64,000 nucleotides of DNA from an uncultured Eubacterium sp. (GTDB lineage: Bacteria > Bacillota > Clostridia > Lachnospirales > Lachnospiraceae): assembly GCA_910579145.1 (NCBI GenBank), contig CAJTTQ010000001.1, forward strand, positions 114,084 to 178,083, read 5' to 3'. The notes beneath the pieces were generated by a model, which saw only the letters and a list, made by a program, of their open reading frames with translations, was not told the DNA's origin and did not search any database. Of the stretch, positions 1 to 9,532 are shown piece after piece (position 1 is the first letter of the stretch; every line of letters begins with the position of its first letter). The translations under genes and the position numbers were made by a program.

Positions 1-947
1 TGGCGGCGTGCAAAGACCAGTTCGGAAAATCGGATAACGTCCGCGTCACCCTGGACGAAAACACCGGGGAATTCCATGTATATCAGGATAAAGAAGTAGT
101 GGAAGAGGTCGAAGATGAGACGCTTCAGATTTCTATCGTGGAAGCGCAGGCAAAGTATGGGGAAACAGAGCTCGGCGCGAATGTGAGCATCGAGGTGACA
201 CCGAAAAATTTCGGACGTATTTCGGCGCAAAAAGCAAAACAGGTAGTGGTCCAGAAAATACGCGAAGAGGAGAGAAAGGTTCTGTTTGACCAGTATTATA
301 TGAAGGAACGGGATATCATAACCGGGACGGTACAGCGATATAACGGCGGAAACTATACGATCAATATCGGAAAGATCGATACGGTACTTACCGAAGCAGA
401 GCAGGTGAAGACCGAAAGGTTCCAGTCCCATGAGAAAATAAAACTGTATGTGACCGAAGTGAGAGATACGACGAGAGGGCCGCGGATTACCGTGAGCCGT
501 ACCCATCCGGAGCTGGTGAAACGTCTGTTTGAAGCGGAAGTGGCGGAAGTACAGAGCGGTGTCGTGGAGATCAAAAATGTTTCGAGGGAAGCCGGTTCCC
601 GTTCGAAGATAGCGGTGTACAGCAACAATCCCGATGTCGATCCGGTCGGCGCCTGTGTCGGTGTGAATGGGGCGCGCGTGAATATGGTAGTCGATGAACT
701 TCGCGGGGAGAAGATCGATATTGTGGAATGGAACGAAAATCCGGCTATTTTTATCGAGCATGCGCTCAGTCCGTCGAGAGTGCTGTCAGTTACCGTGGAT
801 CCAGAGGAAAAGACGGCCGTTGTTATCGTACCGGACTACCAGCTTTCGCTAGCCATCGGCAAGGAGGGACAAAATGCCAGGCTTGCGGCCAGGCTGACCG
901 GTTATAAGATCGATATAAAGAGTGAAACGCAGAGTTTGGATAGTTAA
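1..947 (+). CDS. nusA: Transcription termination/antitermination factor NusA (5'-truncated)
   Basis: The reading frame is open from the left edge (first full codon at base 3), so the N-terminal domain that binds RNA polymerase lies mostly outside the window. What remains shows the S1 domain (around GTVQRYNGGNYTINIGKID) followed by two KH domains. KH1 has DPVGACVGVNGARVNMV and KH2 has LSLAIGKEGQNARLAARL with its GxxG loop. NusA binds RNA polymerase and nascent RNA and modulates pausing, termination and antitermination. It ends shortly after KH2, without the acidic C-terminal repeats of proteobacterial NusA, as is usual in Firmicutes. It heads the nusA-rnpM-ylxQ-infB-rbfA operon, a conserved order. 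The family call is certain; only the start is missing. Confidence 0.96.
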   Translation, partial: AACKDQFGKSDNVRVTLDENTGEFHVYQDKEVVEEVEDETLQISIVEAQAKYGETELGANVSIEVTPKNFGRISAQKAKQVVVQKIREEERKVLFDQYYMKERDIITGTVQRYNGGNYTINIGKIDTVLTEAEQVKTERFQSHEKIKLYVTEVRDTTRGPRITVSRTHPELVKRLFEAEVAEVQSGVVEIKNVSREAGSRSKIAVYSNNPDVDPVGACVGVNGARVNMVVDELRGEKIDIVEWNENPAIFIEHALSPSRVLSVTVDPEEKTAVVIVPDYQLSLAIGKEGQNARLAARLTGYKIDIKSETQSLDS

Positions 948-979
948 AAGATTTCGTCTGGAAGTTAGGAGTGGTTTTT

Positions 980-1276
980 GTGGTAAAAAAGAAAATTCCA
1001 ATGCGGCAGTGTGTCGGATGTCGGGAGAGCAGGCCGAAAACGGAACTAATCCGCATCGTGAGATCCGAAGACATTGTGGGATGTGATGACAAAGAGAGCA
1101 GGTCGGTGTCGGTCGATGTGGACCGAACAGGGAAGGCAAATGGAAGAGGAGCTTATTTGTGCGATCGATTGGAATGTCTTCAAAAGGCGCGGAAAAACCA
1201 CGGACTTGACCGGGCGTTTAAAATAAATATCAAAGATGAAATATACGATGATCTGGAAAGGCAGTTGAGTGAATGA
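980..1276 (+). CDS. rnpM: YlxR/RnpM family RNA-binding protein
   Basis: A small basic protein of 98 residues with the family signature RQCVGCRE near the N-terminus and GRGAYLC in the second half. In Bacillus subtilis YlxR was reported to bind and modulate RNase P and was renamed RnpM. I chose the GTG at 980 because AGGAG at 967-971 sits 8 bases upstream; a GTG at 971 in the same frame overlaps that Shine-Dalgarno. The stop overlaps the next start by 4 bases (ATGA), which points to translational coupling. Position between nusA and ylxQ is the usual one. The product call is firm; the molecular role is known only from relatives. Confidence 0.92.
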   Translation: MVKKKIPMRQCVGCRESRPKTELIRIVRSEDIVGCDDKESRSVSVDVDRTGKANGRGAYLCDRLECLQKARKNHGLDRAFKINIKDEIYDDLERQLSE

Positions 1277-1590
1277 TTCAAGACAGGAAGACATTTGGAA
1301 CACTGGGACTGGCGATGAAGTCAGGAAATGTAGCCAGCGGCGAATTTATGACGGAGAAGGCGATCCGTTCGGGAACGGCGAAGCTTGTCATCGTTGCAGA
1401 GGATGCCTCTGACAATACGAAGAAAAAATTTCGGAATTCATGCAGTTATTACCGGGTTCCTATGGCGGTATTTGGGGAAAAAGAGATACTTGGAAATGCG
1501 ATCGGGAAAGAATTTCGGGCTTCCCTAGCCGTTTTGGATCAGGGATTTGCATCATCCATTAGTAAAAATTTAGATTTGGAGGAAATGTAG
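1273..1590 (+). CDS. ylxQ: L7Ae/L30e-family ribosome-associated protein YlxQ
   Basis: A 105-residue protein of the L7Ae/L30e/S12e/Gadd45 fold that binds kink-turn RNA. Visible features are the N-terminal glycine/alanine-rich segment [15 protein letters not shown], the [17 protein letters not shown] strand-loop that is typical of this fold, and the [17 protein letters not shown]-terminal region. It starts at an ATG overlapping the rnpM stop and ends one base before infB, so it is embedded in the nusA-infB operon. Its cellular role is poorly understood; association with ribosomes or RNase P RNA is inferred from the family. Confidence 0.9.
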   Translation: MIQDRKTFGTLGLAMKSGNVASGEFMTEKAIRSGTAKLVIVAEDASDNTKKKFRNSCSYYRVPMAVFGEKEILGNAIGKEFRASLAVLDQGFASSISKNLDLEEM

Positions 1591-1591
1591 T

Positions 1592-4579
1592 ATGGCAAAA
1601 ATGAGGATATTTGAAATAGCGAGAAGTTTACAATCAAAAGATAAAAAAATCAAAAGCGGGGATCTGGTGAAACTTTTGAATGATAACGGTTTTGATGTTA
1701 AAGGTGCCAATAGCAACATTGAAGATGATGCAATCGCGTTTTTGTTGAAAACTTTTAATAATAAAAAGCCTTCCGCGAAACAGGAGAAGAGTAAGACGGC
1801 GCCGGAGCAAAGACCAGAGAAAACGGTTTCATCTGAACAAGTGGTGAAACAGTCAGACGGGCCGCAGGCCAGCGTGCCGGCGGCGTCTCAGGAAACGGCA
1901 GAAAAGCCGGGAAAAGAGACAGAGAAGCCAATACGGCAAATGTCGGAGGAGCCGAATTCGCATAGATCGGAAGAGTCCGGAACGCATACACAGGAGAAGA
2001 AGGAAACGAACATGCAGGAAGGACTGAAAGAGCAAATGACAGAGGAGTCGAAGAAACAGATGGTGGAAGAGCCGAAAACACAAAAGCCGGAAGAGACGAA
2101 GAAACCCGCAGCCGAAAAAGAGCAGCGCGATGAGAGAAATTCTTCGCAGGGAAATGTCTCCAATCCGAATCATACAGATCGGGGAGAACGCCGCGGCAAT
2201 GGCCCGAAGTCGTCGGAGGAAAATAACGGCGGGCGTAGAAACCAGCCAAACGGTGGTGGTGAGCGCAGAAACCAGGGCGGAGACCGAAGGAATCAGGGAA
2301 GCAAAGATCGCAGAAACGACCGCCGGAATCAGGGAGCGGGCGGCCGCGGGAATAATGGAACGAGGAATAACGGGACACGCGGAAATGAAAACGGTGGAGA
2401 CCGGAGAAACCAGGGGGCAGGAGACCGCAGAAATGACCGCCGCGGTCAGGGAAATGGCCAGGGAGGCGGAACCCGTGGCGGCGCGCAGGGGATGCGCGGA
2501 GGCTCACAAGGTGGGCGTACAGGTGCACAAGGTGGGCGTACAGGTGCACAAGGTGCACGTACAGGTGCACCTGGCAGAAGGCAGAATAATAACCGCGGCG
2601 GTGAGCGGGTGTTTGAGAGGTTTGAAAAGGCGCAGAGCGGTTTTGACGGGATCAAACAGGAGCAGAAGAATTCCCGCAAGAGGAATAAAAAGGCGCCGGA
2701 AAAGGGAACATACAAAAAGTCCAGTAAAGAGGAAATGAACCGTATACGGAACAAAAAAGATCCGAACCGCAAAGGCGCGTTCATCAAACCGGAACCGGTG
2801 GCAAAAGAGCCGGAAGAGACGATCAAGCAGATCACGATCCCAGAAAGCCTGACGATCCGCGAACTGGCGGAACGCATGAAGATGCCGGCATCGGCGCTCG
2901 TAAAGAAATTGTTCCTTCAGGGGCAGGTCGTATCGCTCAATCAGGATATTACATTTGAAGAGGCAGAAGAGATCGCTCTGGAATTTGATATCATCGCGGA
3001 GATGGAAGAAAAAGTGGATATGGTAGCGGAACTTCTGAAAGAGGAAGAAGAGCCGGAAGAGAAGATGAAGAAACGTCCGCCTGTCGTGTGCGTCATGGGA
3101 CACGTAGACCACGGAAAGACGTCTCTTTTGGACGCGATCCGCGAAGAAGATGTCACCTCCCACGAGGCCGGCGGGATCACTCAGCATATCGGCGCCTATG
3201 TCGTGGAGAGCAAGGGAGAAAAGATCACGTTTCTCGATACGCCAGGACATGAGGCATTTACTTCCATGCGTATGCGGGGCGCGCAGTCTACCGATATCGC
3301 AATCCTTGTCGTGGCGGCGGACGACGGCGTGATGCCGCAGACTGTCGAGGCAATCAACCACGCGAAGGCAGCCGGTGTCGAAATCATCGTAGCGATCAAT
3401 AAGATCGACAAGGCAGGCGCCAATATCGAGCGGGTAAAGCAGGAACTGGCAGAATACGAACTCATTCCAGAGGACTGGGGCGGAAGCACGATCTTCGTGC
3501 CGGTATCGGCCCACACGAAAGAGGGTATTGACCAGTTGCTGGAGATGATCGTCCTCACGGCAGAGGTGATGGAACTGAAAGCGAATCCGGACCGCAAGGC
3601 GAGGGGTATCGTGATCGAGGCCCGTTTGGATAAGGGACGCGGACCGGTTGCCACCGTTCTCGTACAAAAAGGTGTGCTCCGAATCGGCGACCACGTTGCC
3701 ATCGGTACGGCGCACGGAAAAGTCCGGGCTATGATTGATCACCACGGCGAGCGGGTGAAGGCGGCAAAACCGTCTACTCCTGTAGAAATCCTCGGTCTGA
3801 ACGGTGCTCCAGATGCCGGTGAGATCGTCGTGGCGACAGAGAGTGATAAGGAAGCAAAACAGATTTCCCAGGCATACATTGACCAGGGTAAGGATAAACT
3901 ATTGGAGGAGACGAAAGCGAAGAAGCTTTCGCTCGACGGCCTGTTTAACCAGATCCAGGCAGGAAACGTCAAGGATCTGAACCTGATCATCAAAGCCGAT
4001 GTCCAGGGTTCGGTAGAGGCCGTAAAACAGAGCCTGCTCAAGCTGAGCAATGAGGAAGTTGCCGTGCGCGTCATCCACGGCGGTGTCGGCGCCATCAATG
4101 AATCCGACGTGTCGCTGGCGAGCGCGTCGAACGCGATCATCATCGGCTTTAACATCCGGCCGGACAATACGGCGAAGGAGATCGCTGACCGCGAGAATGT
4201 GGACGTCCGCCTGTACCGTGTCATTTATGACGCGATCGAGGATATCGAGCACGCGCTCAAAGGAATGCTGGAGCCGATCTACGAGGAGAAAGTGATCGGC
4301 CACGTCGAGGTGCGCCAGACATTTAAGGCGTCCGGAGTCGGAACGATCGCCGGGTCCTACGTGCTGGACGGCAAGGTGGAGCGGGGCTGCAAATGCCGCG
4401 TTTCCCGCGGAGAGGAACTTATTTTTGAGGGCAACCTGGCTTCTCTTAAGAGGTTCAAGGACGATGTGAAGGACGTTGCCGCAGGCTATGAGTGCGGTCT
4501 TGTATTTGAAAACTTTAATGACATTCAGGAAGAGGACAGGGTAGAGTGCTACGTGATGGTAGAAGTGCCTCGTACCTGA
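1592..4579 (+). CDS. infB: Translation initiation factor IF-2
   Basis: GTPase that brings fMet-tRNA to the 30S subunit and promotes 50S joining. The 995-residue protein has an N-terminal IF2-N-like domain (1-55), a long charged and low-complexity linker, a second IF2-N domain near 415-465, the G domain (GHVDHGKT at about 503-510, DTPGHE at about 549, NKID at about 603), then domains II-IV ending in the fMet-tRNA-binding C2 module. It is longer than most Firmicute IF-2 because residues about 195-335 form an Arg/Gly/Asn-rich stretch of RRNQG- and GGRTGAQ-type repeats. GGAGG at 1578-1582 lies 9 bases before the ATG. It is the core of the nusA operon. Confidence 0.98.
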   Translation: MAKMRIFEIARSLQSKDKKIKSGDLVKLLNDNGFDVKGANSNIEDDAIAFLLKTFNNKKPSAKQEKSKTAPEQRPEKTVSSEQVVKQSDGPQASVPAASQETAEKPGKETEKPIRQMSEEPNSHRSEESGTHTQEKKETNMQEGLKEQMTEESKKQMVEEPKTQKPEETKKPAAEKEQRDERNSSQGNVSNPNHTDRGERRGNGPKSSEENNGGRRNQPNGGGERRNQGGDRRNQGSKDRRNDRRNQGAGGRGNNGTRNNGTRGNENGGDRRNQGAGDRRNDRRGQGNGQGGGTRGGAQGMRGGSQGGRTGAQGGRTGAQGARTGAPGRRQNNNRGGERVFERFEKAQSGFDGIKQEQKNSRKRNKKAPEKGTYKKSSKEEMNRIRNKKDPNRKGAFIKPEPVAKEPEETIKQITIPESLTIRELAERMKMPASALVKKLFLQGQVVSLNQDITFEEAEEIALEFDIIAEMEEKVDMVAELLKEEEEPEEKMKKRPPVVCVMGHVDHGKTSLLDAIREEDVTSHEAGGITQHIGAYVVESKGEKITFLDTPGHEAFTSMRMRGAQSTDIAILVVAADDGVMPQTVEAINHAKAAGVEIIVAINKIDKAGANIERVKQELAEYELIPEDWGGSTIFVPVSAHTKEGIDQLLEMIVLTAEVMELKANPDRKARGIVIEARLDKGRGPVATVLVQKGVLRIGDHVAIGTAHGKVRAMIDHHGERVKAAKPSTPVEILGLNGAPDAGEIVVATESDKEAKQISQAYIDQGKDKLLEETKAKKLSLDGLFNQIQAGNVKDLNLIIKADVQGSVEAVKQSLLKLSNEEVAVRVIHGGVGAINESDVSLASASNAIIIGFNIRPDNTAKEIADRENVDVRLYRVIYDAIEDIEHALKGMLEPIYEEKVIGHVEVRQTFKASGVGTIAGSYVLDGKVERGCKCRVSRGEELIFEGNLASLKRFKDDVKDVAAGYECGLVFENFNDIQEEDRVECYVMVEVPRT
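2502..2567 (+). repeat. 21-bp tandem repeat inside infB
   Basis: About three copies of a 21-bp unit, with cacaagg beginning at 2505, 2526 and 2547, encode heptads [14 protein letters not shown] and AQGARTG. The repeat lies in the Arg/Gly-rich disordered linker of IF-2 and preserves the frame. Copies differ by only a few bases, so copy number may vary between strains. Confidence 0.85.
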
Positions 4580-4660
4580 TAAATAGTGATGCGTAACCAA
4601 GCTGCAGCAAAGGGGCCAGTCGGACGGAGAAAAGACAGCTGTGGCAGAATGGGGGAAATC

Positions 4661-5017
4661 ATGAAAAAGAACAGCGTAAAAAATATTCGTATCAACAGTG
4701 AGGTCCAGCGGGAGATGAGCCGGATCATCGCGGAAGAAATAAAAGATCCGAGAGTGCATCCGATGACATCGGTGATGGGGGTCGAGGTTACACCGGATCT
4801 GAAGTATGCGAAAATATTCATTAGTGTATTTGGGAGTGAGGAGGAGAAGGAAAAGACGATGGAAGGGCTGAAAAAGAGCGCTTCATTCGCCAGGGTACAG
4901 TTAGCAAAGAGAATGAATCTCAGAAATACGCCGGAACTTACTTTTGTTTTGGATCACTCGATCGAGTATGGCGTAAACATGTCAAAGAGGATTGACGAGG
5001 TCAATCATAAAAGGTAG
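4661..5017 (+). CDS. rbfA: Ribosome-binding factor A
   Basis: A 118-residue KH-like protein needed for late maturation of the 16S rRNA 5' end in the 30S subunit. Signature stretches are RINSEVQREMSRIIAEEIKDPR at the start, VTPDLKYAKIFISVFG in the middle, and LRNTPELTFVLDHSIEYG near the end. I chose the ATG at 4661, preceded by GGGGG around 4651; an in-frame extension to 4586 would add residues unlike the family. It follows infB by 81 bases and is the expected neighbour. The next gene starts 10 bases after its stop, inside the same operon. Confidence 0.95.
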   Translation: MKKNSVKNIRINSEVQREMSRIIAEEIKDPRVHPMTSVMGVEVTPDLKYAKIFISVFGSEEEKEKTMEGLKKSASFARVQLAKRMNLRNTPELTFVLDHSIEYGVNMSKRIDEVNHKR

Positions 5018-5027
5018 GAGGGATACG

Positions 5028-5987
5028 ATGAACGTTTTGCTGCGGGAAATATCAAAGGCAGAGACAATTGCCATTTGCGGGCATATCCGGCCCGACGGCG
5101 ACTGTGTCGGCTCCTGTATGGGACTTTACTCTTATCTGTCTGACTGTTATCCGGAAAAACAGGTAACCGTTTATTTGGAAGAAGTGCCAGAGGCGTTTTC
5201 CTATTTGAAAAAGGACGAGGCATTCCGGCCAAAGGCGGATACATATGACCTGTTTATTTCTCTCGACTGCGGTGCCACAGACCGGTTTGGTGACGCGCAG
5301 GAGGTATTTCGCAGGGCGGAGAGGACACTGAATATCGATCATCATATCAGTAATGAAGAGTTTGCCGATGTAAACCATGTGGAAGCATCGGCAAGTTCTA
5401 CGAGTGAAGTTTTGTGCAGCATGATGGAAATGGATAAGATCGGGACTTTTACGGCCGAGGCGCTCTACACCGGGATCGTTCACGATACGGGCGTGTTTAA
5501 GCATTCGAATACCGGAAAACGGACGATGGAGTTGACGGGACAATTGATGGAAAAAGGGATCCCGTTTGGAAAGATCATCGATGAGAGCTTCTACCAGAAG
5601 ACATATAAGCAGCTCCAGATCATGGGCCGGTGCCTGCTAGAGAGTGTGCGGATCATGGACGGCCGCTGCATCTTCTGCGTTGTCCCGAAACGGATCATGG
5701 ATTTTTACGGGGCGAAGCCCTCGGATCTATCCGGGGTCATCGATGAACTGCGGACGACCGAAGGAGTAGAAGTAGCCATCGTCATCACCGAGAGGGACGC
5801 GGCGGATTACAAGGTGAGCATGCGTTCAAACCAAGTGGTAGATGTGAGCCGGATTGCCACCTTTTTTGGAGGAGGCGGACATATCCGCGCGGCCGGCTGT
5901 GAAATGAAAGGCTCTCCGTTTGACGTCATCAACAATCTGACGGAACACATTGAGAAGCAGTTAAGAAGCGGTGGTGCGCAGGAATGA
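5028..5987 (+). CDS. nrnA: DHH/DHHA1 bifunctional oligoribonuclease / pAp phosphatase (NrnA type)
   Basis: A 319-residue protein of the DHH phosphoesterase family. It shows metal-binding motifs GHIRPDGDCVGS (about 15-26), LDCGATDRFG and IDHHISN, plus the C-terminal DHHA1 motif GGGGHIRAAGC. Family members degrade 2-5 nt RNAs and dephosphorylate pAp, completing mRNA turnover. The ATG at 5028 has AGGAGGG at 5016-5022. Its stop overlaps the truB start in ATGA. The rbfA-nrnA-truB-ribF order is common in Firmicutes. A separate RecJ function is unlikely given the short length. Confidence 0.93.
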   Translation: MNVLLREISKAETIAICGHIRPDGDCVGSCMGLYSYLSDCYPEKQVTVYLEEVPEAFSYLKKDEAFRPKADTYDLFISLDCGATDRFGDAQEVFRRAERTLNIDHHISNEEFADVNHVEASASSTSEVLCSMMEMDKIGTFTAEALYTGIVHDTGVFKHSNTGKRTMELTGQLMEKGIPFGKIIDESFYQKTYKQLQIMGRCLLESVRIMDGRCIFCVVPKRIMDFYGAKPSDLSGVIDELRTTEGVEVAIVITERDAADYKVSMRSNQVVDVSRIATFFGGGGHIRAAGCEMKGSPFDVINNLTEHIEKQLRSGGAQE

Positions 5988-6913
5988 GGGAAACGATCGA
6001 TGGGATCCTGAATGTCCACAAGGAAAAGGGGTTTACCTCGCATGACGTGGTGGCCAAACTCCGCGGGATCTTAAAGCAGAAAAAAATCGGCCATACCGGT
6101 ACACTCGATCCGGACGCGACCGGGGTGTTGCCGGTATGTCTCGGAAAGGCGACGAAAGTATGCGAATATTTGACGGACCGCTCTAAAACGTATGTGGCCC
6201 GTGTCCGGCTCGGTGTCGTGACGGATACCCAGGATCTGACGGGGCGGGTGCTAGAAGAACATCCGGTCCGGGTAACGAAAGAGGAACTGACCGAAGCCGT
6301 ATCCGCATTTGTCGGTGAGAACTGGCAGACGCCTCCGATGTATTCGGCGGTGAAGGTGAACGGAAAACGATTGTATGAGCTGGCGAGGCAGGGACTCGAG
6401 GTCGAGCGGAAAAAACGTAAGATCACAGTATATTCGTGCAGCGTTTCCGATTATATACCGGAAGAACAGACCTTTATGATGGAAGTTCACTGTTCCAAAG
6501 GAACATACATCCGTACCCTTTGCCACGATATCGGCGAACGTCTGGGCTGCGGCGCGGCGATGGCTTCCCTCGTGCGCACGAGGTCGGGCATCTTTTCGCT
6601 CGAGGAGGCGTTGACGTTATCGGAGATCGAACAAAAGGTGAAGGGTGGGACACTTTATGAAGCCTTGCTGCCGATTGATGCCATTTTTCATGATTATCCC
6701 GAAATCACCGTATCGCAGTCGGGACTCCGTTATCTTCAGAACGGAAATGCCCTGCGGCAGGAGTGGTGCGGGGAGGAAGGCGGCGCGGCGCACGGGGAGA
6801 CCGTACGGATGTACGGACCAGACCGCACGTTTTATGCGCTGTACCGATATGACGGGAAACAGCGTATCTTTACAAATGTGAAGATGTTTTACCATGCTGC
6901 CGGCCAGTCATGA
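5984..6913 (+). CDS. truB: tRNA pseudouridine(55) synthase
   Basis: Modifies U55 in the T-loop of tRNAs. The 309-residue protein begins with GILNVHKEKGFTSHDVV and carries the catalytic motif GHTGTLDPDATGVLP, whose first Asp is the nucleophile. SKGTYIRTLCHDIGE and a PUA-like C-terminal segment follow, matching TruB architecture. The ATG overlaps the nrnA stop by 4 bases. ribF follows 36 bases downstream, the usual arrangement. Nothing in the catalytic region is abnormal. Confidence 0.97.
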   Translation: MRETIDGILNVHKEKGFTSHDVVAKLRGILKQKKIGHTGTLDPDATGVLPVCLGKATKVCEYLTDRSKTYVARVRLGVVTDTQDLTGRVLEEHPVRVTKEELTEAVSAFVGENWQTPPMYSAVKVNGKRLYELARQGLEVERKKRKITVYSCSVSDYIPEEQTFMMEVHCSKGTYIRTLCHDIGERLGCGAAMASLVRTRSGIFSLEEALTLSEIEQKVKGGTLYEALLPIDAIFHDYPEITVSQSGLRYLQNGNALRQEWCGEEGGAAHGETVRMYGPDRTFYALYRYDGKQRIFTNVKMFYHAAGQS

Positions 6914-6949
6914 CACGATTACGTTGCGGCGCGGAAAAGAGGAATGGAT

Positions 6950-7849
6950 ATGATCGTATTGGAAAAGATGCCATACCGGCTGGAACATACGGCGATATGT
7001 ATCGGGAAATTTGACGGTTTGCACTGTGGGCACCGCGTGCTGATCGACAGTATCCGTCAGTATGAAAACAAACAGAAAGTCCTGTTTACGTTTTCGTTCC
7101 CGGATACCGGTTCGATCTACAGTGAGCAGGAAAAGCGGTTTCTGGCAGAAAAACTCGGGATCGATGTGTATATTAACTGTCCGTTTGATGACAGGCTTTC
7201 GCATATGTCACCGGGAGAATTTTTAGATCAGGTGCTACGGGGGCAGTGCGGCGCTGACGTGATTTCTGTCGGAGAAGACTTCCGTTTTGGATTTGGGCGG
7301 AGCGGGGACGTAAATTTCCTCCGCGGCCGCAGTGAGCGGGACGGGTTTACCCTGCACGTCTTTCCAAAGAAAGAGATGTATGGCGAGCCGGTGAGCAGTA
7401 CCCGCATACGAAAGCTGTTAGGGGACGGAGAGATCGAGAAGGCGGGGGAACTGCTAGGCCAGCCGTATTTTATTTACGAAACGGTGTGCCACGGGAATCA
7501 GATCGCCAGAGCCATGCTGGATATGCCGACGGCGAACCAGATCCCTCCGCCGGGAAAAATACTTCCGCCCTTTGGGGTGTATGCCTCCCGGGTGCGGACA
7601 AAATATGGTGTTTATGACAGTGTTACGAATATAGGAAGAAAGCCGACGATTCCCGGAGAGAACGCGGCGGGAGTGGAAACTCACATTTTTGAGTTTGACT
7701 CCGATCTGTACGGTACAAAACTCTGTGTGGAACTGTATGCGTTTTTGCGCAGGGAACAGAAGTTTTCTGGCTTAGACGCGCTGCGTGAGCAGATGAAGAC
7801 GGATAAGGAACGATGTGCAGCGTATTTTAGAACACGGGGCGTACAGTAG
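6950..7849 (+). CDS. ribF: Bifunctional riboflavin kinase / FAD synthetase
   Basis: Converts riboflavin to FMN and FAD. The N-terminal nucleotidyltransferase domain has GKFDGLHCGHRVLI (HIGH-like), GEDFRFGFGRSGD and SSTRIRKLL. The C-terminal kinase domain has MPTANQIPP, YGVYDSVTNIGRKPT and the HIFEFDSDLYG stretch. The usual glycine-rich run before PTAN is degenerate here (IARAMLDMPTAN), which could affect kinase efficiency. I chose the ATG at 6950 because AGAGG at 6938-6942 gives normal spacing; ATG 6944 would be too close. 299 residues is normal. It ends the nusA-led operon. Confidence 0.93.
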   Translation: MIVLEKMPYRLEHTAICIGKFDGLHCGHRVLIDSIRQYENKQKVLFTFSFPDTGSIYSEQEKRFLAEKLGIDVYINCPFDDRLSHMSPGEFLDQVLRGQCGADVISVGEDFRFGFGRSGDVNFLRGRSERDGFTLHVFPKKEMYGEPVSSTRIRKLLGDGEIEKAGELLGQPYFIYETVCHGNQIARAMLDMPTANQIPPPGKILPPFGVYASRVRTKYGVYDSVTNIGRKPTIPGENAAGVETHIFEFDSDLYGTKLCVELYAFLRREQKFSGLDALREQMKTDKERCAAYFRTRGVQ

Positions 7850-7887
7850 AAAAAAGAGCGCATAGCGGCGCAGAAATGGAGAATACT

Positions 7888-9525
7888 ATGGAATTGGCAT
7901 TGCAGATCATGGCAGGGGTTGGTTTGTTTTTATATGGCATGCAGCTGATGAGCGACGGCCTGCAGAAGGTCGCCGGCGGAAAGATGCGTACGATTCTTGA
8001 GAAATTAACGACGAATCCATTTATGGGACTTCTGCTCGGTATTGTGTTTACCGGTATCATCCAGTCGTCCAATGCTACGACTGTGCTCGTTGTCAGTTTT
8101 GTAAACAGCGGCCTGATGAACCTTTCCCAGTCGGTGGGCGTCATCATGGGGGCCAATATCGGTACGACCGTAACCGGCCAGCTCGTATCTTTTAAGCTGG
8201 ACGCGGTGGCGCCGCTTTTTATCATTGTCGGTGTTGTTATGGTCATGTTTATAAAAAAACCGATGATCCGGCGGATCGGAGAAGTTCTGCTCGGTTTCGG
8301 CGTGCTGTTTTTTGGAATGTCCACGCTTTCTTCATCGGTGGACAAACTCAATGAGGTCGAAGCGATCAAGCATTTATTCAGCAGTCTGACCAACCCGTTT
8401 ATCGCCGTGCTGATCGGGTTCCTCGCGACGTCGATCCTGCAGAGCGCGTCCGCGTCTGTCGGCATACTGATCGTGCTGGCCTCGTCGGGGCTTATGGATC
8501 TGAACATCTGTTATTATGTCATTATGGGATGCAACATCGGTGCCTGCGGTTCGGCGGTACTGGCGAGCTTAAGCGGAACGAAAGACGCGAAGCGTGCGGC
8601 GATGATCCATGTTTCCTTTAATGTGATCGGACTTGTGATCGTCATGGTACTTCTCGCGGTCTGCGGGGAACTGATCATGTCAGCGATACATGCGCTGTCT
8701 GCGTCGACGGCGGATATCGGTCTGCGCGCCGGCCGGGATGTGGCAAATATCAATACGATCATCAAAGTGTTCCAGGTGATCGTTCTGTTCCCGCTCAGCA
8801 AGTTCCTGATCCGGCTTTCCTATCTGATCATACCGGGCGAGGATGAGGAAGTTCATGGTATGGAACTCAAGTTCATTGGAAAACATGCGATCTTCAATCT
8901 GACGACAGCGCTCCCGCAGGCAGTGAGCGAGGCAGAGCGCATGGGGAAAATGGCTGTCCATAACCTGAACCGTGCGATGGAAGCTCTGTTGGAACGGGAT
9001 GAGGAAGCACTCGAGGATGTTTACAAAAAAGAAAATGTCATAGATTACCTGAATACGGAAATATCAAACTATCTGGTGAAGATCAACCAGTTATCGCTTC
9101 CGATCCAGGACCGCAAACAGCTGGGGGCGATGTTTCATGTCGTAAATGACATGGAGCGGATCGGAGACCATGCGGAAAATATAGCTGACTTCGCGAAAAC
9201 CGTTATGTCAGCGGACCTGAAATTTTCGAAAAAAGCGCAGAATGAACTGCGCCAGATGTTCGAAAAGGTCACGCAGCTCCTTACATATTCCATCAATATG
9301 TTTGTGACGGGGGACGATACCCACGCAGAAGACATACAGAAGCTGGAAAACGAGATTGATAAGATGGAAAAGAAGCTTCAGAAGAAACATATCAACCGTT
9401 TGGCAAATCATAAGTGCGAACCGCATGCCGCTATGATCTTCTCCGACCTGCTCAGTAATCTGGAGCGTGTCGCGGATCACGGTACGAATATCGCCTTTGC
9501 CGAGCAGGAAGACGAGGAGGAGTGA
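7888..9525 (+). CDS. Na/Pi-cotransporter family protein with C-terminal PhoU domain
   Basis: An integral membrane protein of 545 residues. The first 310 residues contain two inverted NptA-type repeats marked by GIIQSSNATTVLVVSFVNSG with MGANIGTTVTG, and TSILQSASASVGILIVLASSG with MGCNIGACGSAV. Residues about 350-535 are a soluble PhoU-like helical domain containing DMERIGDHAENIADF and NLERVADHGTNIAF. Relatives import phosphate with sodium. I chose ATG 7888 because GGAGA at 7879-7883 is well placed; ATG 7876 lacks a site. The fused PhoU domain suggests phosphate-responsive control, an inference. It ends 7 bases before the next gene. Confidence 0.93.
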   Translation: MELALQIMAGVGLFLYGMQLMSDGLQKVAGGKMRTILEKLTTNPFMGLLLGIVFTGIIQSSNATTVLVVSFVNSGLMNLSQSVGVIMGANIGTTVTGQLVSFKLDAVAPLFIIVGVVMVMFIKKPMIRRIGEVLLGFGVLFFGMSTLSSSVDKLNEVEAIKHLFSSLTNPFIAVLIGFLATSILQSASASVGILIVLASSGLMDLNICYYVIMGCNIGACGSAVLASLSGTKDAKRAAMIHVSFNVIGLVIVMVLLAVCGELIMSAIHALSASTADIGLRAGRDVANINTIIKVFQVIVLFPLSKFLIRLSYLIIPGEDEEVHGMELKFIGKHAIFNLTTALPQAVSEAERMGKMAVHNLNRAMEALLERDEEALEDVYKKENVIDYLNTEISNYLVKINQLSLPIQDRKQLGAMFHVVNDMERIGDHAENIADFAKTVMSADLKFSKKAQNELRQMFEKVTQLLTYSINMFVTGDDTHAEDIQKLENEIDKMEKKLQKKHINRLANHKCEPHAAMIFSDLLSNLERVADHGTNIAFAEQEDEEE

Positions 9526-9532
9526 TTTCCTT

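Noticed and set aside
1755..3745. Long minus-strand open frames opposite infB
   Set aside because: They are compositional shadows of the repeat-rich IF-2 gene, with no ribosome binding sites and no recognisable domains.
4586..4660. N-terminally extended rbfA
   Set aside because: The added residues are unlike RbfA and there is no ribosome binding site before 4586.
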